A stretch of DNA of 64,000 nt from assembly GCF_004137345.1 (NCBI RefSeq), contig NZ_SDWV01000005.1, positions 186,001 through 250,000 of the forward strand, in the 5' to 3' direction. The position numbers and the translations under genes were made by a program. This document shows positions 38,073 to 47,384 of the stretch, piece by piece. Within the stretch, counting starts at the first letter, position 1; every line of letters begins with the position of its first letter. The DNA comes from Nocardioides zhouii. GTDB lineage: Bacteria > Actinomycetota > Actinomycetes > Propionibacteriales > Nocardioidaceae. The notes beneath the pieces were generated by a model, which was not told the origin of the DNA, did no database searches, and saw only the letters and a list, made by a program, of their open reading frames with translations.

Positions 38073-38732
38073 TCAGGTCATCCGGTCCAGCCACGCGTGG
38101 CCCGGGTAGAGCCGCGTCACCGCCTCGCGCAGCCAGTCGCGCGCACCCGCGTCGAGCAGCGGCCACGTGACGGCCAGGTCGCGGTCGTCCTTGGGCCGGT
38201 GCAGCACCGCCTTGTAGAGCAGCGTGATCTCCGGGCGCAGGTAGCGGATCCCGTCGTCCGCGACCCAGGTCACGTCCGCGAGCGGCGCAACGTGGTCGGG
38301 ATCGCGCTTGCTGGTCCAGAGGCCGTCCCGGTCGGGCGTGATGGGCAGGTCGATGACCCACGGGTCCGTCGCGCTCCGCCTGATCCACACCTGGCTGCTC
38401 ACGTCGAGCACCTCGGGGAACCGGTCGCTGAAGGGGCGCAGCGTGCCGCCGTGGTTGCTCCAGAGGTGCCACGCGTCGCCCACGTGCGCCCGGAAGGCGT
38501 CGAGGTCGCAGGCCAGCAGCGTGAGGTCGACGTCCTCGTGCTCGCGCAGCACACCCGTGTACGCCTCGATCGACCACCCGCCGACGATCCACCACGGTCG
38601 GGTGAAGCCGGCCATGAAGTCGGCCAGCGCCGGTGGGTCCATCGGCTCCCACGGTCCGTAGCGCCCGAAGAACTCCTCGTCCTCCGCGACCTCCTCGGGC
38701 GTGCGGTGCAGCGGCTCCCGCTCCTCGGTCAT
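38073..38732 (-). CDS. Nucleotidyltransferase family protein (ANT(2'')/LinB-like)
   Basis: A 219-residue protein with the pol-beta-type nucleotidyltransferase motif GGWSIEAYTGVLREHEDVD: GGW at 51-53 and the catalytic acids Asp67 and Asp69. A conserved C-terminal helix (RPEITLLYKAVLHRPKDDRDL) resembles aminoglycoside 2''-adenylyltransferase and lincosamide nucleotidyltransferase families. Chromosomal members are often not resistance enzymes. The start is 34 nt from the divergent HIT gene. Confidence 0.8.
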   Translation of the reverse strand: MTEEREPLHRTPEEVAEDEEFFGRYGPWEPMDPPALADFMAGFTRPWWIVGGWSIEAYTGVLREHEDVDLTLLACDLDAFRAHVGDAWHLWSNHGGTLRPFSDRFPEVLDVSSQVWIRRSATDPWVIDLPITPDRDGLWTSKRDPDHVAPLADVTWVADDGIRYLRPEITLLYKAVLHRPKDDRDLAVTWPLLDAGARDWLREAVTRLYPGHAWLDRMT

Positions 38733-38754
38733 GGGGCGACGCTAGCGCCGGTGG

Positions 38755-38760
38755 CAGGGT
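38755..38760 (+). promoter_or_regulatory. Leaderless-type -10 element
   Basis: CAGGGT lies 6 nt before the GTG at 38767. Confidence 0.5.
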
Positions 38761-38766
38761 GGGGCC

Positions 38767-39243
38767 GTGCACACCCACGAGCCCGCCGGGTACGACTGCC
38801 CGTTCTGCCGCCTGCAGCGGGGCATCCACAACGAGCACAACCAGCCCGGCGACGTCGTGGGCGTCACCGACCTCGCCTATGCCCGGGTCGCACCCAAGTG
38901 GTGGCCGGCGAACCCGGGCGCCGTGCTGGTCATCCCCCGGGCCCATCACGAGAACCTCTACGACATCCCGGCGGACGCCGGCCACGCCGTCTGGGACCTG
39001 ACGCAACGGGTCGCGGTGGCGATGCGCTCCGCCTACGACTGCGCGGGCATCTCCACTCGCCAGCACAACGAGCCGGCGGGCAACCAGGACGTGTGGCACC
39101 TCCACGTGCACGTCTTCCCCCGCCGCGTCGACGACCGGCTCTACGAGCGCCACCGGGAGACCCGCTGGGCACCGCCGGAGGAGCGCGCGCCGTACGCCGA
39201 CCGGCTCGCCGCCGCGCTGGAACTGCCGCGGTCGTTCGACTGA
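38767..39243 (+). CDS. HIT family protein
   Basis: A 158-residue histidine-triad protein: WHLHVHVFPR with His111, His113 and His115 is the nucleotide-binding active site. CPFC at 11-14 and an N-terminal His probably bind zinc, as in HinT-type or GalT-like relatives. These enzymes hydrolyse AMP-lysine or dinucleotide polyphosphates. The GTG start lies 6 nt after CAGGGT, suggesting a leaderless mRNA. The MazG-like gene follows. Confidence 0.92.
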   Translation: MHTHEPAGYDCPFCRLQRGIHNEHNQPGDVVGVTDLAYARVAPKWWPANPGAVLVIPRAHHENLYDIPADAGHAVWDLTQRVAVAMRSAYDCAGISTRQHNEPAGNQDVWHLHVHVFPRRVDDRLYERHRETRWAPPEERAPYADRLAAALELPRSFD

Positions 39244-39254
39244 GCCTCTTCGGG

Positions 39255-39278
39255 CAGGCTGGGCAGATGGGGCAGGCT
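39255..39278 (+). repeat. Tandem 18-bp repeat carrying two -10/start units
   Basis: GGGCAGGCTGGGCAGATG and GGGCAGGCTGGGCGCATG follow one another. Each carries CAGGCT (39255-39260 and 39273-39278) exactly 6 nt before an ATG (39267 and 39285), and both ATGs are in the frame of the MazG-like gene. Confidence 0.7.
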
Positions 39279-39284
39279 GGGCGC

Positions 39285-39602
39285 ATGGAGTTCGAGCAGA
39301 TGCAGGAACGGGCCCGCGAGATCAGGACGCGCTACGCCGAGGTCGAGGCCTCGACCTACGGACGGTCGTGGACGACCGAGGAGATCATGCTCGGCTTCCT
39401 CGGCGACGTCGGCGACCTCGCCAAGCTGGTGCAGGGCAAGGCCGGCGTACGCCCGCGCGACGACCTCGACGAGGCGCTCGCCCACGAGCTCGCCGACTGC
39501 CTCTGGAGCGTGCTGACCCTCGCGAACGCCTACGACGTCGACCTGGTCGGCGCCTTCACCAGCACGATGGACGAGCTCGACGAGGCCTTGTCGGAGGGCT
39601 GA
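39285..39602 (+). CDS. MazG-like nucleotide pyrophosphohydrolase
   Basis: A 105-residue helical protein. FLGDVGDLAKLVQGK and AHELADCLWSVLTLANAYDVDL are the two helices that carry the E/D-rich metal-binding motif of all-alpha NTP pyrophosphohydrolases (MazG, dUTPase-type), although one glutamate position is Asp. They cleave (d)NTPs or related nucleotides to monophosphate and pyrophosphate. Two in-frame starts (39267 and 39285) each follow a CAGGCT box by 6 nt; I chose the second. Confidence 0.75.
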   Translation: MEFEQMQERAREIRTRYAEVEASTYGRSWTTEEIMLGFLGDVGDLAKLVQGKAGVRPRDDLDEALAHELADCLWSVLTLANAYDVDLVGAFTSTMDELDEALSEG

Positions 39603-39636
39603 GCAACCTGCGGGGCGTTCCGGGCATCTCACCGGT

Positions 39637-40350
39637 ATGGGAGCAGCCGTACGTCTCGCCGCGCTGGCGGCACTGGCACTGGTCAGCGCGTGCGCGACCG
39701 ACGGTGCCGGGACCACGCCCGCGCCCGACCGGACGACATTCACCACTGCGGGCAGCACCCCGACTGCCACCCCGACGCGACGGCCCGCCGCAGGCCCACC
39801 GACGGCCATCGGCGACGACATCGGGCTGCCCCACCAGTGGACCTGGCGCGACAGTGACGACGCGTCGAGGCAGCCGCTGTTCGACTTCTGCCTCGAGACG
39901 GGCGCGCGGCTCCGCCCACCCGCAACGACCGACTTCCGCGGGCGCATCGAGACGAAGCGCCGCGCGAGTCGCAGCGAGTCACTCGGCATCTACGCCGACC
40001 GGCACCGCGCCGCGCGGGCGATCCGCGCGTGGCGACGCCAGGCGGCCACCTGCGCGAACGGCGACTCCCTCGGGCACACCGGTGAGCACTACGAGTGGTC
40101 CATCGTCGAGGTCACGGTGCCCGGTGCAGACGAGGCCTGGCTGGGCCGCGAGATCGGCAGCAACCTGCGCCTCCGCGACGGTCGGATCATGGTCTCGACG
40201 ACGGTCGTGGCCCGCGTGGGGACCGCCGTCTACTCCAAGGACACGCGACGCGCCGTGAGGCGTGGGGCCACGGCCATGTCGGCGCGTACGGCGGCCGAGA
40301 TCGCGTCGTTGGCGGCGTACGTCCCGACGCTCCGGGTCTTCAGGAGCTAG
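39637..40350 (+). CDS. Putative lipoprotein of unknown function
   Basis: A 237-residue exported protein with a lipobox-like VSAC (Cys19), followed by a Thr/Pro-rich spacer (about 25-55). The remaining 180 residues are mixed alpha/beta with QPLFDFCLETGARL, ADRHRAARAIRAWRRQAATC and a C-terminal TTVVARVGTAVYSKDT segment, which recalls actinobacterial secreted sensor/PknH-like extracellular domains; I do not claim homology. Its last four bases overlap the convergent proB stop. Confidence 0.7.
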   Translation: MGAAVRLAALAALALVSACATDGAGTTPAPDRTTFTTAGSTPTATPTRRPAAGPPTAIGDDIGLPHQWTWRDSDDASRQPLFDFCLETGARLRPPATTDFRGRIETKRRASRSESLGIYADRHRAARAIRAWRRQAATCANGDSLGHTGEHYEWSIVEVTVPGADEAWLGREIGSNLRLRDGRIMVSTTVVARVGTAVYSKDTRRAVRRGATAMSARTAAEIASLAAYVPTLRVFRS

Positions 40351-41471
40351 AGGAGCACCAGGTCGTCGCGGTGGATGACCTCGCGCTCGTACGCCGCCCC
40401 GAGGGCGACCTTGAGCTCGCTGGTCGAGCGCCCGAGGAGGGCCGGGAGCTCGTCGGCGTCGAAGTTCACGAGTCCGCGGGCGACGAGCTGGCCCGACGGG
40501 TCGAGCACGTCGACCGCGTCGCCGGCCACGAAGCTGCCGGCCACGCCCGTGATCCCGGCCGCGAGGAGTGAGGCCCGCCGCTCGACCACGGCGCGCACGG
40601 CACCCGCGTCGAGGGTCAGCGTGCCCAGGCCCGACGTCGCGTGGGCCAGCCACAGCAGGCGGGTCGGGCGACGCTTGCCGGTGGCCTCGAAGAGCGTGCC
40701 GACCTCCTCGCCCGCGAGCGCGGCGGCGGCCTGGTCGGCCGAGGTGAGCACGACGTCGATCCCGGCGCCGGTGGCGATCCGTGCGGCATCCACCTTGGTG
40801 GTCATCCCGCCGGTGCCGACCCCGGACGACCCGCCCGAGCCGATGGTCAGCGCAGCGAGGTCCGCCTCCGAGCGCACGACCGGCACCAGGCGCGCGCCGT
40901 CGCGGCTCGGCGGTCCGTCATAGAGACCGTCGACGTCGGAGAGCAGCACCAGCAGGTCGGCGTGGACGAGGTGGGCCACCAGCGCGGCCAGCCGGTCGTT
41001 GTCGCCGAAGCGGATCTCGGAGGTGGCGACGGTGTCGTTCTCGTTGACGATGGGCACGACCCCGAGCTCGAGCAGCTTGGCGAAGGTCTGGTGGGCATTG
41101 CGGTAGTGGGCGCGACGCGTCACGTCGTCGACGGTGAGCAGCACCTGCCCCGTCACGATGTCGTGGCGGGCGAACTCCTCCTGGTAGCGGTGGGCCAGCA
41201 GGCCCTGCCCGACCGAGGCCGCCGCCTGCTGCGTCGCCAGCGAGCTGGGGCGCTTGCTCAGGCCGAGCGGCGCCAGCCCGGCGGCGATGGCACCGGACGA
41301 GACCAGGACGACCTCCGCGCCGGCGCTGCGGGAGGTGGCGAGCACCTCGACGAGACGGCGTACGCGCGCCGGGTCGATGCCGCCGGCGGCGGTGGTCAGC
41401 GAGGACGAGCCGACCTTGACGACGATGCGACGCGCGCGACCCACGAGGGCCGAGCGGTCAGTCGTCGTCAC
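40347..41471 (-). CDS. proB: Glutamate 5-kinase
   Basis: A 374-residue kinase for the first step of proline synthesis (glutamate to gamma-glutamyl phosphate). The amino-acid kinase domain has [38 protein letters not shown] and [12 protein letters not shown]; a PUA domain at the C-terminus (about 285-374: [17 protein letters not shown]) is usual. The GTG start overlaps the end of obg by 14 nt, so translation is likely coupled. Confidence 0.96.
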   Translation of the reverse strand: MTTTDRSALVGRARRIVVKVGSSSLTTAAGGIDPARVRRLVEVLATSRSAGAEVVLVSSGAIAAGLAPLGLSKRPSSLATQQAAASVGQGLLAHRYQEEFARHDIVTGQVLLTVDDVTRRAHYRNAHQTFAKLLELGVVPIVNENDTVATSEIRFGDNDRLAALVAHLVHADLLVLLSDVDGLYDGPPSRDGARLVPVVRSEADLAALTIGSGGSSGVGTGGMTTKVDAARIATGAGIDVVLTSADQAAAALAGEEVGTLFEATGKRRPTRLLWLAHATSGLGTLTLDAGAVRAVVERRASLLAAGITGVAGSFVAGDAVDVLDPSGQLVARGLVNFDADELPALLGRSTSELKVALGAAYEREVIHRDDLVLL

Positions 41472-43026
41472 TGCCGTCCCAGTCGGGGTCGTCCTTGCTG
41501 CCGATCTCGTAGGACATCGGGCCGACGCCCGAGCTGCCCGAGCTCTTGTTGGGGCCCTTCTTCGGGCGCTCCTCGTCGAGGCGGCGGGCCACGTCGGCGC
41601 GGGCCTCCTCCTCGGCCTTGGTCTCCATCGCCTCGGCGATGTCGCGACGGCGGTCGCGGGCCGGACGGTCCTCGCGGAGCCGCTCGTCCTCGCCGCGGCG
41701 GCCGAGCATCTCGGCACCGGCCTCGATGCTGGGCTTGAAGTCGAACACCACGGAGTTGTCCTCCGACCCGATGAGGACGGTGTCGCCCTCCTGGGCACCC
41801 ATCTTGGCGAGCTTGAGCTCGACGCCCATGCGGTTGAGGCGGTCGGCGAGGAAGCCGACGGCCTCCTCGTTGCTGAAGTCGGTCTGGCGCACCCAGCGCT
41901 CGGGCTTGGCGCCGCGCACCCGCCATCCGTCGTCGGTCGCGACGACCTCGAAGTCCCCACGGTGGTCGACGGCCTGGGGCCGCAGCACGATCCGCTGGGG
42001 CTCGACGACGGCCGCATCCTTGCGGGACTCGATCACGATCTCGGCCATCGCGAACGTCAGCTCGCGCAGGCCCGCACCGGACGCGGCACTGACCTCGAAG
42101 ACCCGCAGGCCACGACCGCGCAGCTCCTCGACCACCATGTCGGCGATGTCCTGGCCGTCGGGCACGTCGATCTTGTTGAGCGCGACCAGCCGCGGCCGGT
42201 CCTCCAGCCCGCCGTAGCGGGCGAGCTCGCCCTCGATCACGTCGAGGTCGTCGAGCGGGTTGCGGCCCGGCTCGATCGACGCGGTGTCGACGACGTGGAC
42301 CAGCGCGGAGCAGCGCTCGATGTGGCGCAGGAAGTCGTGGCCGAGACCCCGGCCCTCCGCAGCCCCCTCGATGAGGCCGGGCACGTCGGCGACCACGAAG
42401 GTGGTCTCGCCGGCGGTGACGACGCCGAGGTTGGGGATGAGGGTGGTGAAGGGGTAGTCGGCGATCTTGGGCCGGGCCCGCGAGATCGCCGCGATCACCG
42501 AGGACTTGCCGGCGCTCGGGAAGCCGACCAGGCCGATGTCGGCGACGACCTTGAGCTCGAGGCGTACGTCGAGCTCGTCGCCGGGCTCCCCCAGCAGGGC
42601 GAACCCGGGGGCCTTGCGCTTCGACGAGGCGAGGGCGGCGTTGCCGAGGCCACCGCGCCCACCGGCGGCGATCACGAGCGTCGTGCCCTGGCCGATGAGG
42701 TCGGCCAGCACGTTGCCCTGCACATCGGTGACGATGGTGCCGTCGGGGACGACCAGCGTCAGGTCCTTGCCGTTGCCGCCGTTCTTGTGGTCACCGGCGC
42801 CCTGGCCACCGTTGTCGGCCCTGCGCGACGGGCTGTGGTGGTAGTCGACGAGCGTCGTGACGCTCGTGTCGACCTCGAGGATGATCGACCCACCCTGGCC
42901 GCCGTTGCCACCGTCGGGGCCACCGAGCGGCTTGAACTTCTCGCGCTTGACCGAGGCCACACCGTTGCCACCTCGTCCGGCTGCGAGGTGCAGCGTGACC
43001 TGGTCGACGAACGTGGGGATGGCCAT
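41458..43026 (-). CDS. obg: Obg GTPase (ribosome biogenesis)
   Basis: The 522-residue GTPase that assists 50S assembly. The glycine-rich Obg domain is at 1-157, the G domain has P-loop GFPSAGKSS (168-176), DVPGLIEGA and NKID, and a C-terminal OCT domain (about 350-440) is followed by a charged tail. It stands in the conserved order rplU-rpmA-obg-proB. A hairpin in the rpmA-obg gap may tune read-through. Confidence 0.97.
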   Translation of the reverse strand: MAIPTFVDQVTLHLAAGRGGNGVASVKREKFKPLGGPDGGNGGQGGSIILEVDTSVTTLVDYHHSPSRRADNGGQGAGDHKNGGNGKDLTLVVPDGTIVTDVQGNVLADLIGQGTTLVIAAGGRGGLGNAALASSKRKAPGFALLGEPGDELDVRLELKVVADIGLVGFPSAGKSSVIAAISRARPKIADYPFTTLIPNLGVVTAGETTFVVADVPGLIEGAAEGRGLGHDFLRHIERCSALVHVVDTASIEPGRNPLDDLDVIEGELARYGGLEDRPRLVALNKIDVPDGQDIADMVVEELRGRGLRVFEVSAASGAGLRELTFAMAEIVIESRKDAAVVEPQRIVLRPQAVDHRGDFEVVATDDGWRVRGAKPERWVRQTDFSNEEAVGFLADRLNRMGVELKLAKMGAQEGDTVLIGSEDNSVVFDFKPSIEAGAEMLGRRGEDERLREDRPARDRRRDIAEAMETKAEEEARADVARRLDEERPKKGPNKSSGSSGVGPMSYEIGSKDDPDWDGSDDD

Positions 43027-43075
43027 CAGATTCCTTCGGGGTGCTGCTCAGGGGTGCTACGCGTGGGGGAAAGCA

Positions 43076-43106
43076 CGAAGGGCGCCCCAGACAGGGACGC
43101 CCTTCG
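43076..43106 (-). terminator. Hairpin between rpmA and obg
   Basis: CGAAGGGCG (43076-43084) pairs with CGCCCTTCG (43098-43106), with a further CCC/GGG pair inside; on the minus strand GTGCTTTCCCCC follows. It may be a partial terminator that makes obg less abundant than the ribosomal proteins. Confidence 0.6.
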
Positions 43107-43133
43107 CAGAAGTTGTTCAGTATCGCGGGGACG

Positions 43134-43388
43134 TCACTCGCCCGGGACGATGTTGACGACCTTGCGACCGCGGCGGGTGCCGAACTCCACGGCTCCGGCC
43201 TGCAGGGCGAAGAGGGTGTCGTCGCCACCGCGGCCCACGCCGGTGCCCGGGTGGAAGTGCGTGCCGCGCTGGCGGACGATGATCTCGCCGGCGAGGACGA
43301 CCTGACCGCCGAACCGCTTCACGCCGAGGCGCTGCGAGTTGGAGTCGCGACCGTTCTTGGTGCTCGCGGCACCCTTCTTGTGAGCCAT
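43134..43388 (-). CDS. rpmA: 50S ribosomal protein L27
   Basis: An 84-residue protein: [20 protein letters not shown] is the conserved N-terminus that reaches the peptidyl-transferase centre, and the body ([35 protein letters not shown]) is canonical. No N-terminal extension of the Firmicutes cleaved type is present. It lies 65 nt after rplU. Confidence 0.98.
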   Translation of the reverse strand: MAHKKGAASTKNGRDSNSQRLGVKRFGGQVVLAGEIIVRQRGTHFHPGTGVGRGGDDTLFALQAGAVEFGTRRGRKVVNIVPGE

Positions 43389-43453
43389 TGTTCAGTCCTT
43401 CGCGAGTGAATGCGGTGAGCGTCGACCTCGGGTGGAAACCCGGGGAGGTGTGC

Positions 43454-43753
43454 TCAGAGGGAGATGTCGGTGACCTTGACCTGGGTGTACTTCTGGCGGT
43501 GACCCTGGCGCTTCTTGTAGCCGGTCTTGTTCTTGTACTTCTGGATGATGATCTTCGGGCCCTTGGTGCGGCCGGTGACCTCGACGGTCACGCTGGCCTT
43601 GTCCAGGCCGGTCGCGGTGACGGTGTCACCGTCGACGACCATCACCACGGGCAGGGTGAGGGTGTCACCGGCGGCGGCCATCGCGTCGATCTCGATGACG
43701 TCGCCCACGGCAACCTTCTGCTGCTTGCTGCCACTGCGCACGATCGCGTACAC
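43454..43753 (-). CDS. rplU: 50S ribosomal protein L21
   Basis: A 99-residue ribosomal protein. [18 protein letters not shown] at the N-terminus, and [19 protein letters not shown] near the C-terminus, are diagnostic. GTG start at 43753. It is the first gene of the rplU-rpmA-obg-proB run; a perfect palindrome lies in its upstream region at 43875-43893. Confidence 0.98.
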   Translation of the reverse strand: MYAIVRSGSKQQKVAVGDVIEIDAMAAAGDTLTLPVVMVVDGDTVTATGLDKASVTVEVTGRTKGPKIIIQKYKNKTGYKKRQGHRQKYTQVKVTDISL

Positions 43754-43874
43754 GGCGAGTCACTCTCCTCGATCAGGACTACTGGTGAAATCTTCGGGCC
43801 TGCGCACGCCCTCACCACATGACATGGCGCCAAGAACTTCGGCGAGGTACGGCCGCGGGGCGGGCGCGCAGGGA

Positions 43875-43893
43875 TCGGTGTGTCTCACACCGA
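43875..43893. promoter_or_regulatory. Palindrome upstream of rplU
   Basis: Perfect inverted repeat TCGGTGTG-TCT-CACACCGA in the 185-nt gap between rplU and the RNase E gene. On the minus strand TTGACT (a possible -35) lies just upstream of it. It could be an operator or a leader hairpin. Confidence 0.45.
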
Positions 43894-43938
43894 GAGTCAA
43901 GACTACGGGATCGGGTGGGGACCCCGCAAAACGACGCC

Positions 43939-46900
43939 TCAGCGTTTGCGCGAGCCCTTCTTCTTGATCGGCACGTGCTCCACCGTCGGCGCCTCGGACG
44001 AGGCCACGTCGCCGGGCTCACCGGGCTCGACACCGACGGTGCCGGGCTCGACCACGCCGGTCTCGGGCACGGTGCCGGCGGCACCGGTCGTCGACGTTGC
44101 GGGCAGGGCCGGCGGGCCGGCGGGGCGGCTGGCCGACCGACGACGCGTACGCGTCACGACGCGCGGCTTCTCGTCCTCGGCGGGTGCCGCCTCGGGCTCG
44201 ACGACCGGCTCGATGACCGGCTCGGGCTCGACGATCGGCTCGGGCTCGACGACGACCTCGGCGGGTGCGTCGGTCGGAGCGTCGGCAGGAACGTGGGGGT
44301 GGGCCTCGGTCACCGGGTCGTCGGAGCCGGCGTCAAGGTCGACCTCTGCCTCGGCCTCGGCGGCCCTCTCGTGGCGGGCCATGGCCGCGACGTCCTTCGG
44401 CGACGGGGCGTGGCCACCATTGCCGTTCGAGGTACCGTTCGAGGTGCCGTTGTCGTCGCTGGCACCGCGCTTGCCGCGGCGGCGACCCGTGCGACGGCTC
44501 TCACCCTCGTCGGGCGTGGCGTCGGGGTCGACGGGCTGGTCCTGGATGACCACGCCGCGACCCTGGCAGTGCTCGCAGTTCTCGCTGAAGGACTCCAGCA
44601 GGCCGGTGCCGATCCGCTTGCGCGTCATCTGCACCAGGCCGAGCGAGGTGACCTCGGCGACCTGGTGGCGGGTGCGGTCGCGGCCGAGGCACTCGACGAG
44701 CCGGCGTACGACGAGGTCGCGGTTGGACTCCAGCACCATGTCGATGAAGTCGACGACGATGATGCCGCCGATGTCGCGCAGCCGGAGCTGGCGCACGATC
44801 TCCTCGGCCGCCTCCAGGTTGTTCTTGGTGACGGTCTCCTCGAGGTTGCCCCCGGAGCCGGTGAACTTGCCGGTGTTGACGTCGACGACGGTCATCGCCT
44901 CGGTGCGGTCGATGACGAGCGAGCCGCCCGAGGGCAGCCAGACCTTGCGGTCCAGGCCCTTGTGGATCTGCTCGTCGATCCGGTAGGTCGAGAACACGTC
45001 GCCGCCGGTCTCGCGGCGCTCGAAGCGCTGGACCCGCTCGGTCAGGTCCGGGGCCACCGACTCGACGTAGTCGCGCACGGTGTTCCAGGCGTCCTCGCCC
45101 TCGATGACGAGCTTGGCGAAGTCCTCGGTGAAGAGGTCGCGGACCACCTTGAGCGTGAGGTCGGGCTCCCCGTAGAGGAGCTGCGGGCCTGAGCCCTTGT
45201 TGCCGGCCTTCTTCTCGATGTCCTCCCAGCGCGACTTGAGGCGCTCGACGTCGCGCGTCAGCTCCTCCTCGCTGGCACCCTCGGCCGCGGTGCGCACGAT
45301 GACGCCGGCGGTGTCGGGGACGATCTCCTTGAGGAGCGTCTTGAGGCGGTTGCGCTCGGTGTCGGGCAGCTTGCGCGAGATCCCCGAGGTGGTGCCGTCG
45401 GGCACGTAGACGAGGAAGCGACCGGCCAGGCTGACCTGGCTGGTGAGCCGGGCCCCCTTCTGGCCGATCGGGTCCTTGGTGACCTGCACCAGGATCATCT
45501 GGCCGCTGGACAGCACGGACTCGACCTTGCGGGCCTGGCCCTCCTTGTGGCCGAGTGCCGCCCAGTTGACCTCGCCGGCGTAGAGGACCGCGTTGCGACC
45601 CTTGCCGATGTCGATGAAGGCGGCCTCCATCGACGGCAGCACGTTCTGGACGCGACCGAGGTAGACGTTGCCGATCAGCGAGGTCTGCGACTCACGGGCG
45701 ACGTAGTGCTCGACGAGCACCTTGTCCTCGAGGACCGCGATCTGGGTGAGGTCCTTACGCTGGCGGATCACCATGACCCGCTCGACCGACTCGCGGCGGG
45801 CAAGGAACTCGGCCTCGCTGACGATCGGAGCGCGGCGGCGACCGGCCTCACGACCCTCGCGGCGGCGCTGCTTCTTGGCCTCGAGGCGGGTGGAGCCCGC
45901 GACGGCGGTGATCTGGTCCTCGGCGGACCGGGTCTTGCGGACCCGGGTGACGGTGTTGGGCGCGTCGTCGTCCGACCCGCCGTCGTCCCCGGAGCGACGG
46001 CGGCGGCGACGGCGGCGCGAGGTGCCCTCCCCCGAGTCCGAGTCCGAGTCTGCGGATCCGTCACTGGAGCCGGAGTCGTCGCCGGCCGAGCCGGACTCGG
46101 CCGACGCGTCGTCGGAGGAGTCCGCGTCGGAGCCCTGCTCGTCGCCGTCGCCCTCGCCGGACGCGTCACCGCTGCCGTCGGAGCCCTTGCGCCGGCGGCG
46201 TCCGCCGCGGCGGCGGCGCCGGCGAGCGGCGGTGCCGCCCTCGTCGTCACCGGACTCGTCGTCGCCCTGGCCGTCGCGGGTCTGGGTCGAGGTGTCCTCG
46301 TCGGCGTCGTCCTCGGTGGTCTCGGCAGGCGTCTCGGCGGAGATCTCGGCGGCCTCGTCGTCCGACGGGGCGGCTGCCTTCCTGGTGCGGGACCTCGAGC
46401 CGGCGGCCTTCTTCGCACGCGACCGGGTCGGGCGCTCGGCGGCGGCCTCGTCCTCGGTGACCTCGGTCTCGGCGACCTCGTCCTCGGCCTCGGTGGCCTC
46501 CTCGTCGGCGACCTCCTCGACGGGGGCGGGCGCGGCCGTCCTGCGCGTACGACGCGTGGTCGTGGCGACGGGAGCCTGGAACAGGACGGCGTGGCCGCCC
46601 GCCTCGGGGGCCGCGTCCGTGTCGGTGTCGGTCTCGGCAGCGGAGTCGGCGGCGGGGGCGCGCTTCGCGGCGGTCTTCCTCGCCGGCGCCTTGGCGGCCG
46701 ACCTGCGCCGGGTCGTCGTCTTCGCCGCGGGAGCGTCCTCGGCCGGGGCCGACTCCGCGGACGGCTCAGCGGCCTCGGTGGCCTCGGTGGCCTTCTTGGC
46801 CGGCGCGCGCTTGGCGGCGGCCTTCTTGGCGGGGGCCTTGCGGGCGGCGGCCTTCTTGGACGGCGCCTCGGGTGCGACCGCGTCAGCGACCGCGTCAGGA

Positions 46901-47052
46901 GTCGCGTCGGGCGCCGGGGCGGCCTTCTTCGCGGGGGACTTGCGGGTGCGTCGGGTCACGACGGGCGGTGCGGAGGCGGTGCCTGCGTCGGACCCTGCAT
47001 CAGGGGCGGAACCGGTGCCGGCTTCGGTGCGCTCGGGCTGGTCATCGAGCAT
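43939..47052 (-). CDS. rne: Ribonuclease E/G
   Basis: A 1037-residue endoribonuclease for mRNA decay and rRNA/tRNA processing. The first 400 residues are a low-complexity extension: Ala/Lys-rich, then acidic Asp/Glu/Ser tracts and Arg clusters ([14 protein letters not shown]). The catalytic core follows: the S1 domain (GNVYLGRVQNVLPSMEAAFIDIG), the DNase-I-like domain with metal-binding Asp in MTVVDVNTG and VVDFIDM, and the zinc link CEHCQGRG. A Glu/Pro-rich C-terminal tail ends in KKGSRKR. ATG 47052 is chosen because GAGGAG precedes it by 6 nt. Confidence 0.96.
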   Translation of the reverse strand: MLDDQPERTEAGTGSAPDAGSDAGTASAPPVVTRRTRKSPAKKAAPAPDATPDAVADAVAPEAPSKKAAARKAPAKKAAAKRAPAKKATEATEAAEPSAESAPAEDAPAAKTTTRRRSAAKAPARKTAAKRAPAADSAAETDTDTDAAPEAGGHAVLFQAPVATTTRRTRRTAAPAPVEEVADEEATEAEDEVAETEVTEDEAAAERPTRSRAKKAAGSRSRTRKAAAPSDDEAAEISAETPAETTEDDADEDTSTQTRDGQGDDESGDDEGGTAARRRRRRGGRRRRKGSDGSGDASGEGDGDEQGSDADSSDDASAESGSAGDDSGSSDGSADSDSDSGEGTSRRRRRRRRSGDDGGSDDDAPNTVTRVRKTRSAEDQITAVAGSTRLEAKKQRRREGREAGRRRAPIVSEAEFLARRESVERVMVIRQRKDLTQIAVLEDKVLVEHYVARESQTSLIGNVYLGRVQNVLPSMEAAFIDIGKGRNAVLYAGEVNWAALGHKEGQARKVESVLSSGQMILVQVTKDPIGQKGARLTSQVSLAGRFLVYVPDGTTSGISRKLPDTERNRLKTLLKEIVPDTAGVIVRTAAEGASEEELTRDVERLKSRWEDIEKKAGNKGSGPQLLYGEPDLTLKVVRDLFTEDFAKLVIEGEDAWNTVRDYVESVAPDLTERVQRFERRETGGDVFSTYRIDEQIHKGLDRKVWLPSGGSLVIDRTEAMTVVDVNTGKFTGSGGNLEETVTKNNLEAAEEIVRQLRLRDIGGIIVVDFIDMVLESNRDLVVRRLVECLGRDRTRHQVAEVTSLGLVQMTRKRIGTGLLESFSENCEHCQGRGVVIQDQPVDPDATPDEGESRRTGRRRGKRGASDDNGTSNGTSNGNGGHAPSPKDVAAMARHERAAEAEAEVDLDAGSDDPVTEAHPHVPADAPTDAPAEVVVEPEPIVEPEPVIEPVVEPEAAPAEDEKPRVVTRTRRRSASRPAGPPALPATSTTGAAGTVPETGVVEPGTVGVEPGEPGDVASSEAPTVEHVPIKKKGSRKR

Positions 47053-47384
47053 GTGGTGCTCCTCGGGCACCAATCGCGGTGCCGATACGGGCGCCCAGCG
47101 GGATGACGATCCCGGGGACGCAAAGCTTCAGTGGCGGCGACATCCTCCGCGTGCGCGTCTCCGGATGCTGTCTGTCACCTGCCGCGGTCGCCGGGCCACC
47201 GTGGGAATCGCTCTCACCGATTCCTGTGGCCGCGTCGCGGTCCGGTGACGTCCACCCTTCCGGGGTGCCGACCCAGCCCCAGGTTCAGGGTGTGGCCGGC
47301 GAGAACGTCGTCGGCTCGACGGATCCCGACCTTTCGCCGGGGTGTCGAACGCTGCGAGTATCGCACACGCCCCGACCCCGGGCC
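47053..47384. other. Upstream region of the RNase E gene
   Basis: A 332-base gap between the DUF2344 gene and rne. It holds a stem-loop (GGAATCG 47204-47210 pairing with CGATTCC 47218-47224). I see no convincing gene. The promoter of rne and possibly a structured 5' leader for autoregulation are expected here, but I cannot place the promoter with confidence. Confidence 0.5.

Noticed and set aside
38073..38732. Acquired aminoglycoside-resistance gene
   Set aside because: The motif fits the nucleotidyltransferase superfamily, but the gene has the same base composition as its neighbours and no mobile context; resistance cannot be claimed.
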